Shown here piece by piece: positions 54,255 through 64,000 of a DNA stretch of 64,000 nt (positions are counted from its first letter, which is position 1; each line of letters opens with the position of its first letter). A program made the position numbers and the translations under genes. The notes under the pieces are model-generated. The model was given only the letters and a program-made list of their open reading frames with translations, was not told the DNA's origin and did no database searches. The DNA is from Palaemon carinicauda (taxonomy: Eukaryota; Arthropoda; Malacostraca; Decapoda; Palaemonidae), in the NCBI RefSeq assembly GCF_036898095.1, contig NC_090745.1:87126748-87190747 (forward strand), given 5' to 3'.

Positions 54255-54472
54255 CTTCCGCCCCTCTAGAGACCCTACGGGCAGAGAAGACCTGAAGAGC
54301 TTTGGAATAGTGATGGTATCCTGGCGAGTGGTGGCGCTAGTGTACACCCAGCAACCCAACCCCTCGATCGCCCGCGAGATTTGAATCGGCTGCCGGACCG
54401 TTGGAGACGTTAGCTATATATATATCCACCGGGTAAGTATATTCAAAAATTTATTTTAATATGAAAATATCA
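54255..54472 (+). repeat. C 3' inverted terminal repeat
   Basis: See the 5' repeat at 33501-33665. Confidence 0.88.
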
Positions 54473-55125
54473 TATTATTATTATTTGTAGTAGCTAAGCT
54501 ACAACCCTAGTTGGAAAAGAAAGATGCTATAAGCCCAAGGGCTCCAACAGGGAAAATAGTCCAGTGAGGAAAGGAAATAAACTACAAGAGAAGTTCAAGA
54601 ACAATAACATCAAGATACTGTAGATTTTCAATATATAAATATGAAAAATTCAAAACAACAATAAGAAGAGAAATAAGATCGAATAATGTGCCTGAGTGTA
54701 CCCTCAAGCAAGAGAACTTTAACCCAAGACAGTGAAAGACCATGGTACAGAGGCTATGGCACTACTCAAGACTAGAGAACAATGGTTTGATTTTGGGGTG
54801 TCGTTCTCCTAGAAGAGCTGCTTAGCTTAGCTGAAGAGTCTCTTCTGCCCTTACCACTGAACAATTTCAGTGCAGTAGTTAACTTCTTCAGTGAAGAAGT
54901 ATTGTTTGGTACTCTCGGTATTGTCAAGTGGATGAGAAAAGAGAAGAATGTGGAAAGAATAGGCCAGACTATTCTGTGTATGTGTAGGTAAAGGAGAAAT
55001 GAGCCGTAACCAGAGAGAGGGATCCAATGTACTCTAGTACTGTCTGGCCAGTCAAAGGACCCAATAACACTCTAGCGGTAGTATTGCAACGGATGGTTGG
55101 TGCCTTGGCCAACCTACTACTTACT
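54473..55125. repeat. LINE-3'/SINE-like repeat, about 650 bp
   Basis: TTA tail, then GCTAAGCTACAACCCTAGTT, GGAAAAGAAAGATGCTATAA, GAAAGACCATGGTACAGAGG, CTAGAAGAGCTGCTTAGC, GAATAGGCCAGACTATTC and GTACTGTCTGGCCAGTC. Non-coding. Full-length-like copy of the family also at 60345-61015. Confidence 0.85.
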
Positions 55126-55640
55126 GTGCCATTAATTCATGGAAAATCCAGGAATGCATTCTAGACTAATTAACCTAGTACACTAGGTCCTTACTAGACA
55201 GGGATCTTTTCCCTTTTGAACTTCCCCAACCCAATCTAAATTTCCATATAAAAACCCAGTAATTCACACTAATCTAATCTTGCACAGTATACTCTACCTA
55301 GCAAAGAGGGTGTCCCATGGTTTCTTATAGCACTGTACAGATTAACACAGTATATTGTTCCATGTAAGTTTGCAACATTTATTTAATCTATTTAATGGCA
55401 GAAGAGTCTATTATCATTGGATATCTTTAGGTCTTGATTTCTTATACAAGAGCTTTAAAGGCACTTCTTACATGCAGGACAGCCATTGTTGAACTGAACA
55501 TATCTGATGATACATAATGTGAGAAATGCATAAACATCTGGGAATGGAAGTATAATAATTTGTGAAATCTTAATTTGTTGAAAACAGTATTGTTCTCTTA
55601 CTAACAAGCCTTCCATTATTTATTTGGATTATCTTTCGGA
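55126..55640. other. Non-coding, nothing recognised
   Basis: AT-rich spacer between the interspersed repeat and DIRS D. Confidence 0.45.
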
Positions 55641-55850
55641 AGAGCTGGAAGGTAACCATTAGATTTAAAGTGCGAGGTGGCAACCCTGGCTAAACGCTTG
55701 AGTGGGTAGGCCTGGGGTGGCTGGGGTTACCCAACCACCTCTATATAAACTCACAGATGTGAGATACGTCTCTCTCCTCCTAAGGCTTTCATTGGATATC
55801 TTTAAATTCTTTTTCTTTTCAGGTGTGCTTGCTTTCTTCAGATCACCTTC

Positions 55851-58800
55851 ATGCGGACCTGTCCTGGGCGTGAGGGGGCTGCATGCGGTACCTTCTTGTC
55901 ATCGATGGATACTGATCCGCACTCTCTGTGTCCTTCGTGTAGAGGGCATCGTTGCGAGCAGGGTTCGCCCTGTGCAGAGTGCAGGGAGTGGCCTGCCTCC
56001 CAATGGTAGAAATTTGGGTGGCGCAGAATGAAGAAGGCTAAGCGTGATCTTTCTCCCTCAGGGGTGAGGAAAGCACCTTCTTCTTGCACTCCCAGCTCTC
56101 TTTCATAAGCTCCTTTTCATTCGCGTTCTTCTGAGGGACGATGGAGCGGGAACGCAGATCAACTAACTCCTTGGCAATCCCTGGGTACTTGGGGGCTAGT
56201 TGCTTCCCCTAAAGGAGCAACTTCACCTCCACCTGCCGTGGAGCCATTTTCCATAGCAGATGTGTTGCAGGTATGAACGACCTTAGGGGTTTCTGCGCCC
56301 CCTTTGACGGAAGAACTTGTTCATCTCCTTCAGTGCGGTGTCAGGAAGGACCCTTCTCCAGAGCCTTCAATATCTCATGCTTTGGAGCTTTGCGAAGTCC
56401 AGCTGTCGCCCCCTTCTCCTGGACCATCCACGCGCGGACGAGGCGATTGTTCGCGTTCGCACCTCCAACGGCCTCCTGCTGACGACGATCTTACTCGCCT
56501 TCCTGGGACCTCGTTGTCCTTTAACCTCCAGCCTTCTGTTTTTTCCCACAGGAACCCTTTGGCTGTCGATGATGGTCTTCCAGAGACCAGCGCTCCTCCC
56601 ACCAGCAGCGCGCAAGGACGAGCCTCTCCATCTTCTCGTCCTTCTCCTGATCGTCGTTCATGACGATAGGATCATCATCTAGATCGTAGGTCATCACGAT
56701 CCGAACGGTCTTCATCTGGAAGACGTTCTTGCTTTAGAGCTTCACGGTCTCAACGCTCACCTTGGAGGCGTTCCTCTTCACGAGGGGAAGTCTCACGATT
56801 GTGCTCTGCATGATCACGAGCATCCCAGTCTAGACATAGGTCCAGACGCTCGCGCTCTATATCTTGACTATCTAGATCACAAGGACGACCCTCGTGCTCG
56901 TGAGGACAAAGCTCACGTTGACGAGAGCGACGTTCACGTTTGCGAGAGTGCCATTCACAAGAACGACGTTCAGGTTTACGAGGCCGATGCTCATGATTGC
57001 AAGCTAGGCATTCACGACTCTCACGCTGTTCTCGAATGAGAGCTAGACACTCCTGTTCATGAACAGTACGTTCACGATTGCGAACCTCACGTTCACAATG
57101 GAGGTCTAGTAGTTCCTCGTCTAGGGATAGAGGTAGGCGTTCGCGCAGTCCATCAGTGCGTAGTCCCTCAACCCATCCTTCTTCTAAACGACCTCGGACC
57201 GAACCAGACAGGCATCCAGCTAAACCTTCAGTGCCTTTTACTACCTGGGGTGTTTTGGCAAAGCGTTCGCCTATGCAACACTCTGAAGCGCGTCCTACAA
57301 CACTTAGGGTTGCCCCTACTCAAAGGTCCTCTCTATCGACTTTGTCGGGAGTAGGTGGTTCTTTGCAGCAGCAGGAATATGTTATATCTTCCTCTTCCAG
57401 TGTGGCTCTTAGTGCTCCTGTTGCGAGCATTTCTGCTCGCAACTTGAGATTTTGCTTGAATCTTGCGAAGCTTCTCACACATCAGCGATTTCCGCAAACT
57501 ATAATAAGCAGAGGTTTCGGAACTGTGAGCAAGTGCGGTACCAACACCTTCGCCTCCGCTTCCGGCTTCTACCACCTCCAGCGGCAGGCCTAAACCCTTT
57601 CCAGAGGGTTTTAAGGAGCCTCCTAATAGGTTCGCTAATGTCCCTATTAGCACGGATCGTCCTTCTTGTCCATCAAAGGAACATGTTCTGCTGCAAAGAC
57701 TCTCCCCTACGTCTACGTAGGCTCCCTCTAGAGCTCCCCCTAGGGGACGTTCTCCTCCTGGACCTTCAAGGGAAGCCCATGGCTTGCCTAGAGGTTCTTA
57801 GCTACCTGCATGGGTAAGCACCTTCCTCTCTACCCTACAGAAGTCTCTGGGTGTGTCTCCTCCACCACCACAGCCTCCGACTGCACCAGTCCGAGCTACT
57901 CCAAGGATTTCCTTGAAGTCCTCTTCGAGTTCGTCTCTTCGGAGTCTGGACCCTAGAAGGAGACCAACGTCGGAAAAGGCACAGAAATAACTTTCATCTC
58001 GATCTCGTGCCGAGGGTCCTCCTCCTTCTGACTCTTACATGGCCAACCTACCTTTTACTCCGGTTAAAGCAAAAGAAACCATGACTGAGAGGCAGAAGAG
58101 AAGGATGAGAGGAGTAACACCACCTCACACCGACATCATCCACCCTAGATGAGTAGGAACATTGGCTCTCCCAGGGAGATAGCTGTCCATCCCTTCAACC
58201 CTCAAGAAATTGAGGTAGTGTCTCCGAATAAGTGTCCGATTTCTTTACCTCCTCCTGAGGAAGAGCCTTCTGCTCCCACTGTCAAAGCTTCGGCTTCTGG
58301 TGTCTGGAAGCCCTTGCAAGGTCCCCCTCCTAACACCGCGGAGGAACATCCTGTGCGAAAGGAGTCTAAGGATACCAAGACGAAACCAAAGAACTCTGCG
58401 ACAAGGGAAGCTCATTTGGCTGAGGCACAGAGAAGGTCCCCTGTGGCGGGTCCATCTATCGATACCGTTGACGACCCTGACCTACCCCAAGCTTTGGATG
58501 TGAACCTGGAGGTAGAAAATCCTTTGGATATGGATGATGTAAATCTTCCAAAGGCAGCTAATCCGAACTTTCACTCTGAGCAAGAGAGACGTGAGTCGGA
58601 ACATGCCTTTTGGCAGGTCCTCTCTTGCATGAGGACCATAATATGCTGTCAACTCCTGGTACCACCACCCAGGAGGGTAAGGATATGGTTCGCGATGAGA
58701 TTTTCGAGACCCAGAAGCCTTCTAGAACTATTGTAGCTTTGCCTGGCCTAAAGGTTTGACATTGGCTAAAAGGAAGGCTATCGCTCAGATAGTCGGGACT

Positions 58801-59565
58801 TCTAGTTCTTTGAGGGCAGGTTCCTTCTCTCGATCTCTACCAATTCCGTATGTCCTTCAAAGGAAGTACTATGAGATCGAAGGGAACCTCATTCCATCGT
58901 GTCCTTCGACTCTTCAGTAGAATCTCTAACAAAGGGTCTTCCAGCTCAAATGCTCTCCTCTCTGAGGGCCTCCCTCTCGGCAGTTGAGCTCTGTAACATA
59001 GAGAGAGGCGCAAAGTATGCCATGCAGGCGGCTTCATCGCTGGACCTATTGTTAGAATCCTTGGGCTTCATGGTATGCTCCCATGACCTTTCTAAGGAGT
59101 TAGCCTGGAAGACTTTGGAGTTTTTCCTTTGTCAGGTACCCAAACTCTTGAGTTCTTATCACACCACGTCGTTAACTTGTGGGCTAAGGCTATACTCAGA
59201 GAAGGGATACTGTCGTTGGGAAATTCCACAAGCAGGTGCCAAAGGTGGAAGTCTCCCAGTTGAGGAATTTCACTCTTGAGGGTTCTCTACTCATTCCAGA
59301 GGAGATAGAAAAGGCTGTTGAACAATGGAGGAAATCGTAAACGATTCTCTCCTCCATAGGGCTATGACATCGAGGCAATATGGAAGACCTTCCCAGTCTT
59401 CTCGCAGTCAGCAAGCATCTTCTTCTCATCCTTCAACCTATTGGTCCTCAGGACTTACCAAGATGTCTAAGCGGCCCTCTGAGTCCAAAGGTCAAAAAGG
59501 GAACAAGGTCTTCAAAGGAAAGAAGGGAGGGAAGGGCAGTGGCCTAGGTGATCACTCCCACTAGG
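55851..59565 (+). pseudogene. D gag-like region
   Basis: MRTCPGREGAACGTF then MDTDPHSLCPSCRGHRC and CAECREWPASQW, closely parallel to A1 gag, then a TAG at about 56008. An SR/RR-rich region (56640-57200), an acidic Pro-rich part (58149-58600, PLDMDDVNLPKA), RRESEHAFWQVL (as in A1), KYAMQAASSLDLLLESLG (58999-59060) and a Lys/Gly-rich tail. Many stops and frameshifts. Confidence 0.75.
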
Positions 59566-60110
59566 AATGGTATTCCTCTTCCCCTACCACCTGTGGGAAG
59601 ATGCCTGCAACGCCTCTGGCAGAGGTGGCAGTTCCACGGGGCAGATCCCTGGATGGTCGAAGTGATCGCTCTAGCATATCGCGTCCCATTCATTCAATCT
59701 CTCTCTTCTCTGACTCGGGAAGGGATCCACAAAGGAGCTGGCCCTCAGGGCGGAAGTCCAGACCAGGCTGCAGAAGAGGTTGCGTATGGGTCCCCAAGCT
59801 TTTACAATCTAATTTTTCTAGTGAAAAAGGCGACTGGAGGTTGGAGATCAGTCATCGATGTCTCCCCTCTGAACAAGTTTGTTCAACAGACTTGGTTCAG
59901 TATGGAGATGGCAGAGACGGTCATTGAGGCGGTTTGACCAAGGGACTTCATGTGCCCATTAGATCTAAAGGATGCATACTTCCAGATCCCAATCCATCCG
60001 TCTTCAAGGTTCATACACAAGGACAAAATATACCAGTTCAAGGTTCTCTGCTTCAGTCTTGCGACAGCTTCTCAGGTCTTTAGAGTGTTCACCTAGTGTC
60101 ATCTTAGGCT
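59548..60110 (+). pseudogene. D reverse transcriptase, N-terminal part
   Basis: YRVPFIQSLSSLT, FYNLIFLVKKATGGWRSVID, NKFVQQTWFSMEMAETV (59665-59925), a TGA at 59935, then DLKDAYFQIPIHPSS and YQFKVLCFSL. Lost before the catalytic motif. Confidence 0.82.
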
Positions 60111-60329
60111 CACAGGAACAGCATTCGTCTCCTGTGATAGCTGTTCAATAGATATTATAACATAGCTAACTCCCTCATAGTACAAAAAGCATCTCATTTA
60201 AGATAATGGTTGCAAAATCAGTCTAGGATGAAAGTAAGAATGTCTAGCCTTTTTTCTCTTCTTCCCCTTTCTTGGGGTGCAGTGGTTAAACCGGTATGTC
60301 ACTACAACGGACTCTGATTATTATTATCA

Positions 60330-61015
60330 TCATTACCGTATTACTAGCTAAGCTATAACCTTTGTTGGAAAAGCAAGATGCTATAAGCCCAAGGGCTCCA
60401 ACAAGGAAAAATAGCCCAATGAGGAAGGGAAACTAGGAAATAAATAAATACAAGAGAAGTGATAAACAATCAAAATAGAATATTTCAAGAATACTACAGT
60501 AACAATATTAAATTAGATCTTTCATATATAAACTATTAAAACAAAAAAAGACAAGAGGAAGAGAAATGATATATAACAGCATATCCAAATGTACCCTCAA
60601 GCGAAGAGAACTCTAATCCAAGACAGTGGAAGATCATGGTATAGAGGCTATGGCACTACCCAAGACTAGAGAACAATGGTTTGATTTTTTAGTGTCCTCC
60701 TAGAAGAGCTGCTTACCATAGATAGAAAGAGTCTTCTACCCTTACCCAGAGGAAAGTTAGCCAATGAACATTTACATTGCAGTTAACCCCTTGAGCGAAG
60801 AAGAATTTTTTGGTACCGTAATCTCAGTATTGTTAGCTATATGAGGACAGAGAGGCATGTGGGAAGAATAGGCCAGACTATTCAGTGTATGTGTAGGCAA
60901 AGACAAAACAAGCTGTAACCAGAGAAAGGAATCCAATGTAGTACTGTCTGGTCAGTCAAAAGACCCAATAACTCTCCAGCGGTAGTATCTCAAACGGATG
61001 GCTGGTGCCCTTGCA
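60330..61015. repeat. LINE-3'/SINE-like repeat, about 680 bp
   Basis: Same order of boxes as 54473-55125 (GGCTCCAACAAGGAAAAATA, GAACAATGGTTTGATTTT, GGATGGCTGGTGCCC). Ends next to C2. Confidence 0.85.
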
Positions 61016-61054
61016 AACTTACTACCTGCAGATAAGTCACCATACTGAGTAACT

Positions 61055-64000
61055 ATTTTTTTTAAATATAAAACATAACCGCTGGTTATATAAGAATGGC
61101 TAAAGTCTCCTGATGCCCCGGCAGAAACTTCAAAATCTCGCGCCGCTATCGTAGATATGCCAGGTGTACACCAGCGCCCTCGCGGTACCACAGGTAGAAC
61201 TATACCCACAAGCGGCAGATCTTCTTCTGCCCGCATAGCTGGCTGTCATATTGGAATTTCGCTCTCGCTGTTTTTCTCTGTTTGGACGTTATTTGGTGAT
61301 GTACAACGTTTTTTGAGTTTGGGCTATCATTTAATTGTTTTCTATTTCATTTAATCTTGAAATCTTTTGGTTCGGGGTTATATTTATAAATTTAACCTTT
61401 GTTTTTTGTTGTCGGTCTTTCTCTTAACTTTTCAATATGGCCGACCCCTCCCCTGTTATTCGTAAGTGTGTTAATGAAGGGTGTCGTACTCAACTCCCTA
61501 AGGGTTCTATAGATCCATACAATATTTGTGTTAAATGTAGGGGAAAACCATGTTCTTTTGATGATCGACGTAATGAATGTTTTTCATTAACGGAAAATGA
61601 ATGGGTAACTTACGAACGTTATGTTAAAGAGATTAGAGAGGGACAGGGTTAGGCGTAGTTCTTCACGATCTGTTGAGTTAGCCTTACCTAATGTAAATGA
61701 TCCTATTCCTTCCTCCGTAGTGGTAGATCAGCAACCAAAGGAACCTTCTTTGAAAGACATGTTTACCGCTATTCTGGCTCTCGGTGAAAAAGTTGAGTCG
61801 TTAGCGGTGGATAGAAATAAAAAATTTTCTGAAATCAAGGTACTGAAAAATCGTGACTCTGACGGAAATGTGGAAAGTGTTTCGAATGTGTTCAGTGTTG
61901 TGGAGGGTGCGTCTGCACGATCTTGTCGTTCGCCCAGCCTACGACCTCTTTCGAGCTCTCGAACCCATGGGAGAAGTAATGCCGGACGGCAAAAGGGAAC
62001 GAGAAGCTTCATCAATCGTGCAGACGTCCCCTCGAACGTTCCTGCTGCCGTAGCACAGGTCGTTCACCCTCATCGTAGGAAAGATGAGGTTGGTACGTTA
62101 TCGCCGTCCTCCGATGAAGGTTCGGGTAGTGAAATCTGGCGTCACGCGTCCAGACCGCTCAAAAGATCGCACGCGGTTGTTCAGCGTCCAGAATTGCCTG
62201 CACGTCCAAGCTGTAGTACGTGGTATACGCCAGAGAGTTTCCGTTCTCCCGATGTTTGCACGACTGCGAAACGCTCGGACCACGGTGTTCGTGTAGATAG
62301 ATTACAGTCCGATTCAGAGTTAGTGTCTGTTGCTGAGGTTACTTTTGATGCTCCTCCACTTCCTTCAGACTGGCTTTCGTCACCCGAAAAGCGTGGTGAT
62401 AGTGATATTGATATCCCTTTAGAAAAGGAGTCGAATGTGCGGACTAACGATCCTAAGTGGTCTATGCTTTTAGACATGAAACAACAGCTCTCGTCGTTCA
62501 TGGAATCTTATCAACCAGCTGTTGGCAGTGCGATTGGGCGTCAGACGTCAGACCAGTTGTCGCACAGGCGGCCTGTGGTCTCTAGTGCTGACGTGTTATC
62601 GCACAGGCGGTCTCCCATTCGCAGTGTTCAACAGTAGGTTGATATAGATGAGTCACATCAGAGAGTTGTTGCCAAACAAATATCGACTTCCGAATGTGAT
62701 GAAGAACGCCGGCGTCGGCAAGTGGATGCAATGCGTCGCCGTGACGACTCTCAGCAGTCAAATCTTGACGCTATGAAGCGTCAGCGTCAACAGCAAGTAG
62801 ACGCTAGGCGTCCACGGGACGACCATTACCAGTCTACTTATGACGGCATAGAGCGTCGGCGTCAACAGCAAGCGGACGCTAGGCGTCCACGCGGCGACAT
62901 TCGGCAGTTGACTCCTGACACCAAGCGTCGTTTCATTCAACAGCAAGCGGACGCTAAGCGTCCACGTGACGACACACGGCAGTTAACCATTGACGTTGGG
63001 TGTCAACCAATCCATGGCGTCACACACCAGTCAACCTCTACCTCTCCTCTTCAGTTGGATACAGTTATTGATCATGGCAAGAGGTCTCATTCAGACTTGG
63101 ATCCTTCAGTTCAGGCTGCAGCAGTTGCTGCACTGCCAGAAGATGAACTTGAAGAGGATTTTGACATTGATGAACCTTTAGAGGCAGTTTCTGAGAATGA
63201 AGAAGACAAACATTATCAACATGCTGTTGATCTTAGGAAATTAATGCTAATTCTCACAGACCTTTTTCCTGAACATTTTACCCCTGTGGCCCCTCATTCT
63301 CCTCCATCGGAATTTATCTTAGGGACAGCATCTAAAGTGCCAGTTTATACTAAGATGGTACTTTCACGTTCTTCTAAATGAGCATTGAAGTTAATGGGTT
63401 CCTGGATGGACTCAAAGAGAACTATTGGCAAAACGGCATTTGCTTTTCCTCCCGCAAGATTGGCCTCTAAATCCAGTGTTTGGTACAAGACGGGTGAAGT
63501 GCTGGGCTTGGGATTTCCTTCTTCTGCCCAGGGAGATTTCTCGAGTTTGGTGGATTCTTCTCGTCGTCTGGCCTTAAGGAAAACAAAGGTATGGTGGTCA
63601 ATGGCAGAGTTCGACCATTTACTTAAGGGTTTGTTCAGGGCCTTTGAGGTGCTAAATTATCTAGACTGGTCTTTGGGAGCCTTAAGCAAGAGGGTCTCCG
63701 AAATGAAAGGCACGGACACTAGTGGCCTTGTTAATTTGATGTCCTGCATGGACAAAGGTGTGAGGGATGGCTCTAACGAGTTAGCTGCCCTGTTCATAGC
63801 TGGAATAATTAAGAAGAGGGCCACTATGTGTTCCTTTCTCTTGGCAGGAGTTTCGCCTTACCAGAAATCGGAGCTACTATTCGCTCCGTTTTCTGCTACT
63901 TTATTTCCACAAGAGTTGGTAGGGGAGGTTGCCACTGCTCTCACCCAGAAGGCCACTCATGATTTGGTGGCCAATACGGCCATGAAAGTTTTACCTTCTG
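61055..64000 (+). mobile_element. DIRS-like element C2 (5' part, cut by the window edge)
   Basis: A C-type left terminal repeat (61055-61240: GATGCCCCGGCAG, GTACACCAGCGCC), leader and gag. The RT would lie beyond 64000. Confidence 0.82.
61437..64000 (+). pseudogene. C2 gag-like ORF1 (partial, frameshifted)
   Basis: ATG at 61437 (MADPSPVIRKC, almost as in C). Cys cluster CVNEGCRTQLPKGSIDPYN, CRGKPC; a frame slip near 61630; SR stretch RVRRSSSRSVE, coiled-coil-like LKDMFTAILALGEKVESLAV. A TAG at 62635, then repeats of about 22 residues around QQQADARRPR (62740-62990), an acidic stretch and the conserved block SPPSEFILG, TKMVLSRSSK. A TGA at 63379 breaks that block, but the frame continues with the usual motifs (GEVLGLGFPSSAQGDFSS, DHLLKGLFRAFEVLNYLDW) to the edge. 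Confidence 0.82.

Larger units (their letters stand above)
33501..54472 (+). mobile_element. DIRS-like element C (outermost of a triple nest)
   Basis: The left terminus at 33501 pairs with the right terminus at 54472 (both carry TAGCTA and TCCACCGG in inverse orientation), with an ICR at 54142-54240. Interrupted at 34704-49137 by A2. With A2 removed, C is about 6.5 kb: gag in two parts (33860-34703 and 49138-50800), RT/RNase H (51040-52160), FPPF domain (to 52638), YR (52680-53773). It inserted in the TTA tail of an older repeat. Terminal repeats differ by roughly five in 140 positions by eye, the most diverged of the three. Confidence 0.88.
55645..60110 (+). mobile_element. DIRS-like element D (A-related, 3' truncated, decayed)
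   Basis: A degenerate 5' terminal repeat (55645-55765: CCATTAGATTTAAAG, GGGTAGGCCTGGGGTGGCTG) resembles the A family. Gag runs from ATG 55851 to about 59565, then RT from 59548 to 60110, where homology stops before the YLDDW motif. No RNase H, YR, ICR or 3' repeat. Confidence 0.8.

Overview
This is eukaryotic, arthropod-type DNA, most like a decapod crustacean (shrimp or crab). The reasons are DIRS-type tyrosine-recombinase retrotransposons in several families, very long dinucleotide and trinucleotide microsatellites, Ty3/gypsy-like and several non-LTR elements, and a GT-AG splice structure. There are no bacterial operons, ribosome binding sites or CRISPR arrays. Almost everything is mobile DNA in different states of decay. 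The one credible host gene piece is a 135-nt, phase-0 exon on the minus strand (938-1072). It encodes an N-terminal part of a succinate-semialdehyde dehydrogenase-like protein, so the rest of the window is probably intron or upstream flank of that gene.

Layout. 1-620: decayed DIRS gag, minus strand. 938-1072: host exon. 1150-2152 and 10515-11085: two arms of a long foldback palindrome, split by an 8.4-kb DIRS element (A1, minus, 2153-10514). 11490-13600: fragments of another A-type DIRS and of a gypsy integrase, then GC-rich tandem repeats. 13.6-18.8 kb: mostly non-coding, with microsatellites and a 1.17-kb hAT-like element (16192-17365) inside an older interspersed repeat. 18.8-28.8 kb: a LINE reverse transcriptase interrupted by a block of two minus-strand Ty3/gypsy elements. 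Gypsy-1 (19531-24474) is complete with 166-bp LTRs; Gypsy-2 is decayed. 28.9-31.8 kb: two more LINE pseudogenes in opposite orientations. 33.5-54.5 kb: a three-level nest of DIRS elements, C (33501-54472) containing A2 (34704-49137) containing B (35400-42140). A2 also carries a 5S rRNA-like sequence at 46129-46248. 55.6-60.1 kb: decayed DIRS D. 61.06-64.0 kb: the 5' part of a second C-type DIRS (C2), cut by the window edge.

The DIRS elements share one plan: inverted terminal repeats, an internal complementary region (ICR) just before the 3' terminal repeat that matches both ends, a gag-like ORF with a Cys-rich N-terminus, an RT/RNase H ORF followed by an FPPF-containing domain, and a tyrosine recombinase (YR) read in an overlapping frame. 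B is the best preserved: its RT and YR frames are open from end to end. Terminal-repeat divergence judged by eye follows the nesting order (B least diverged, C most). Several copies have near-identical termini but ruined coding regions, which suggests mobilisation in trans.
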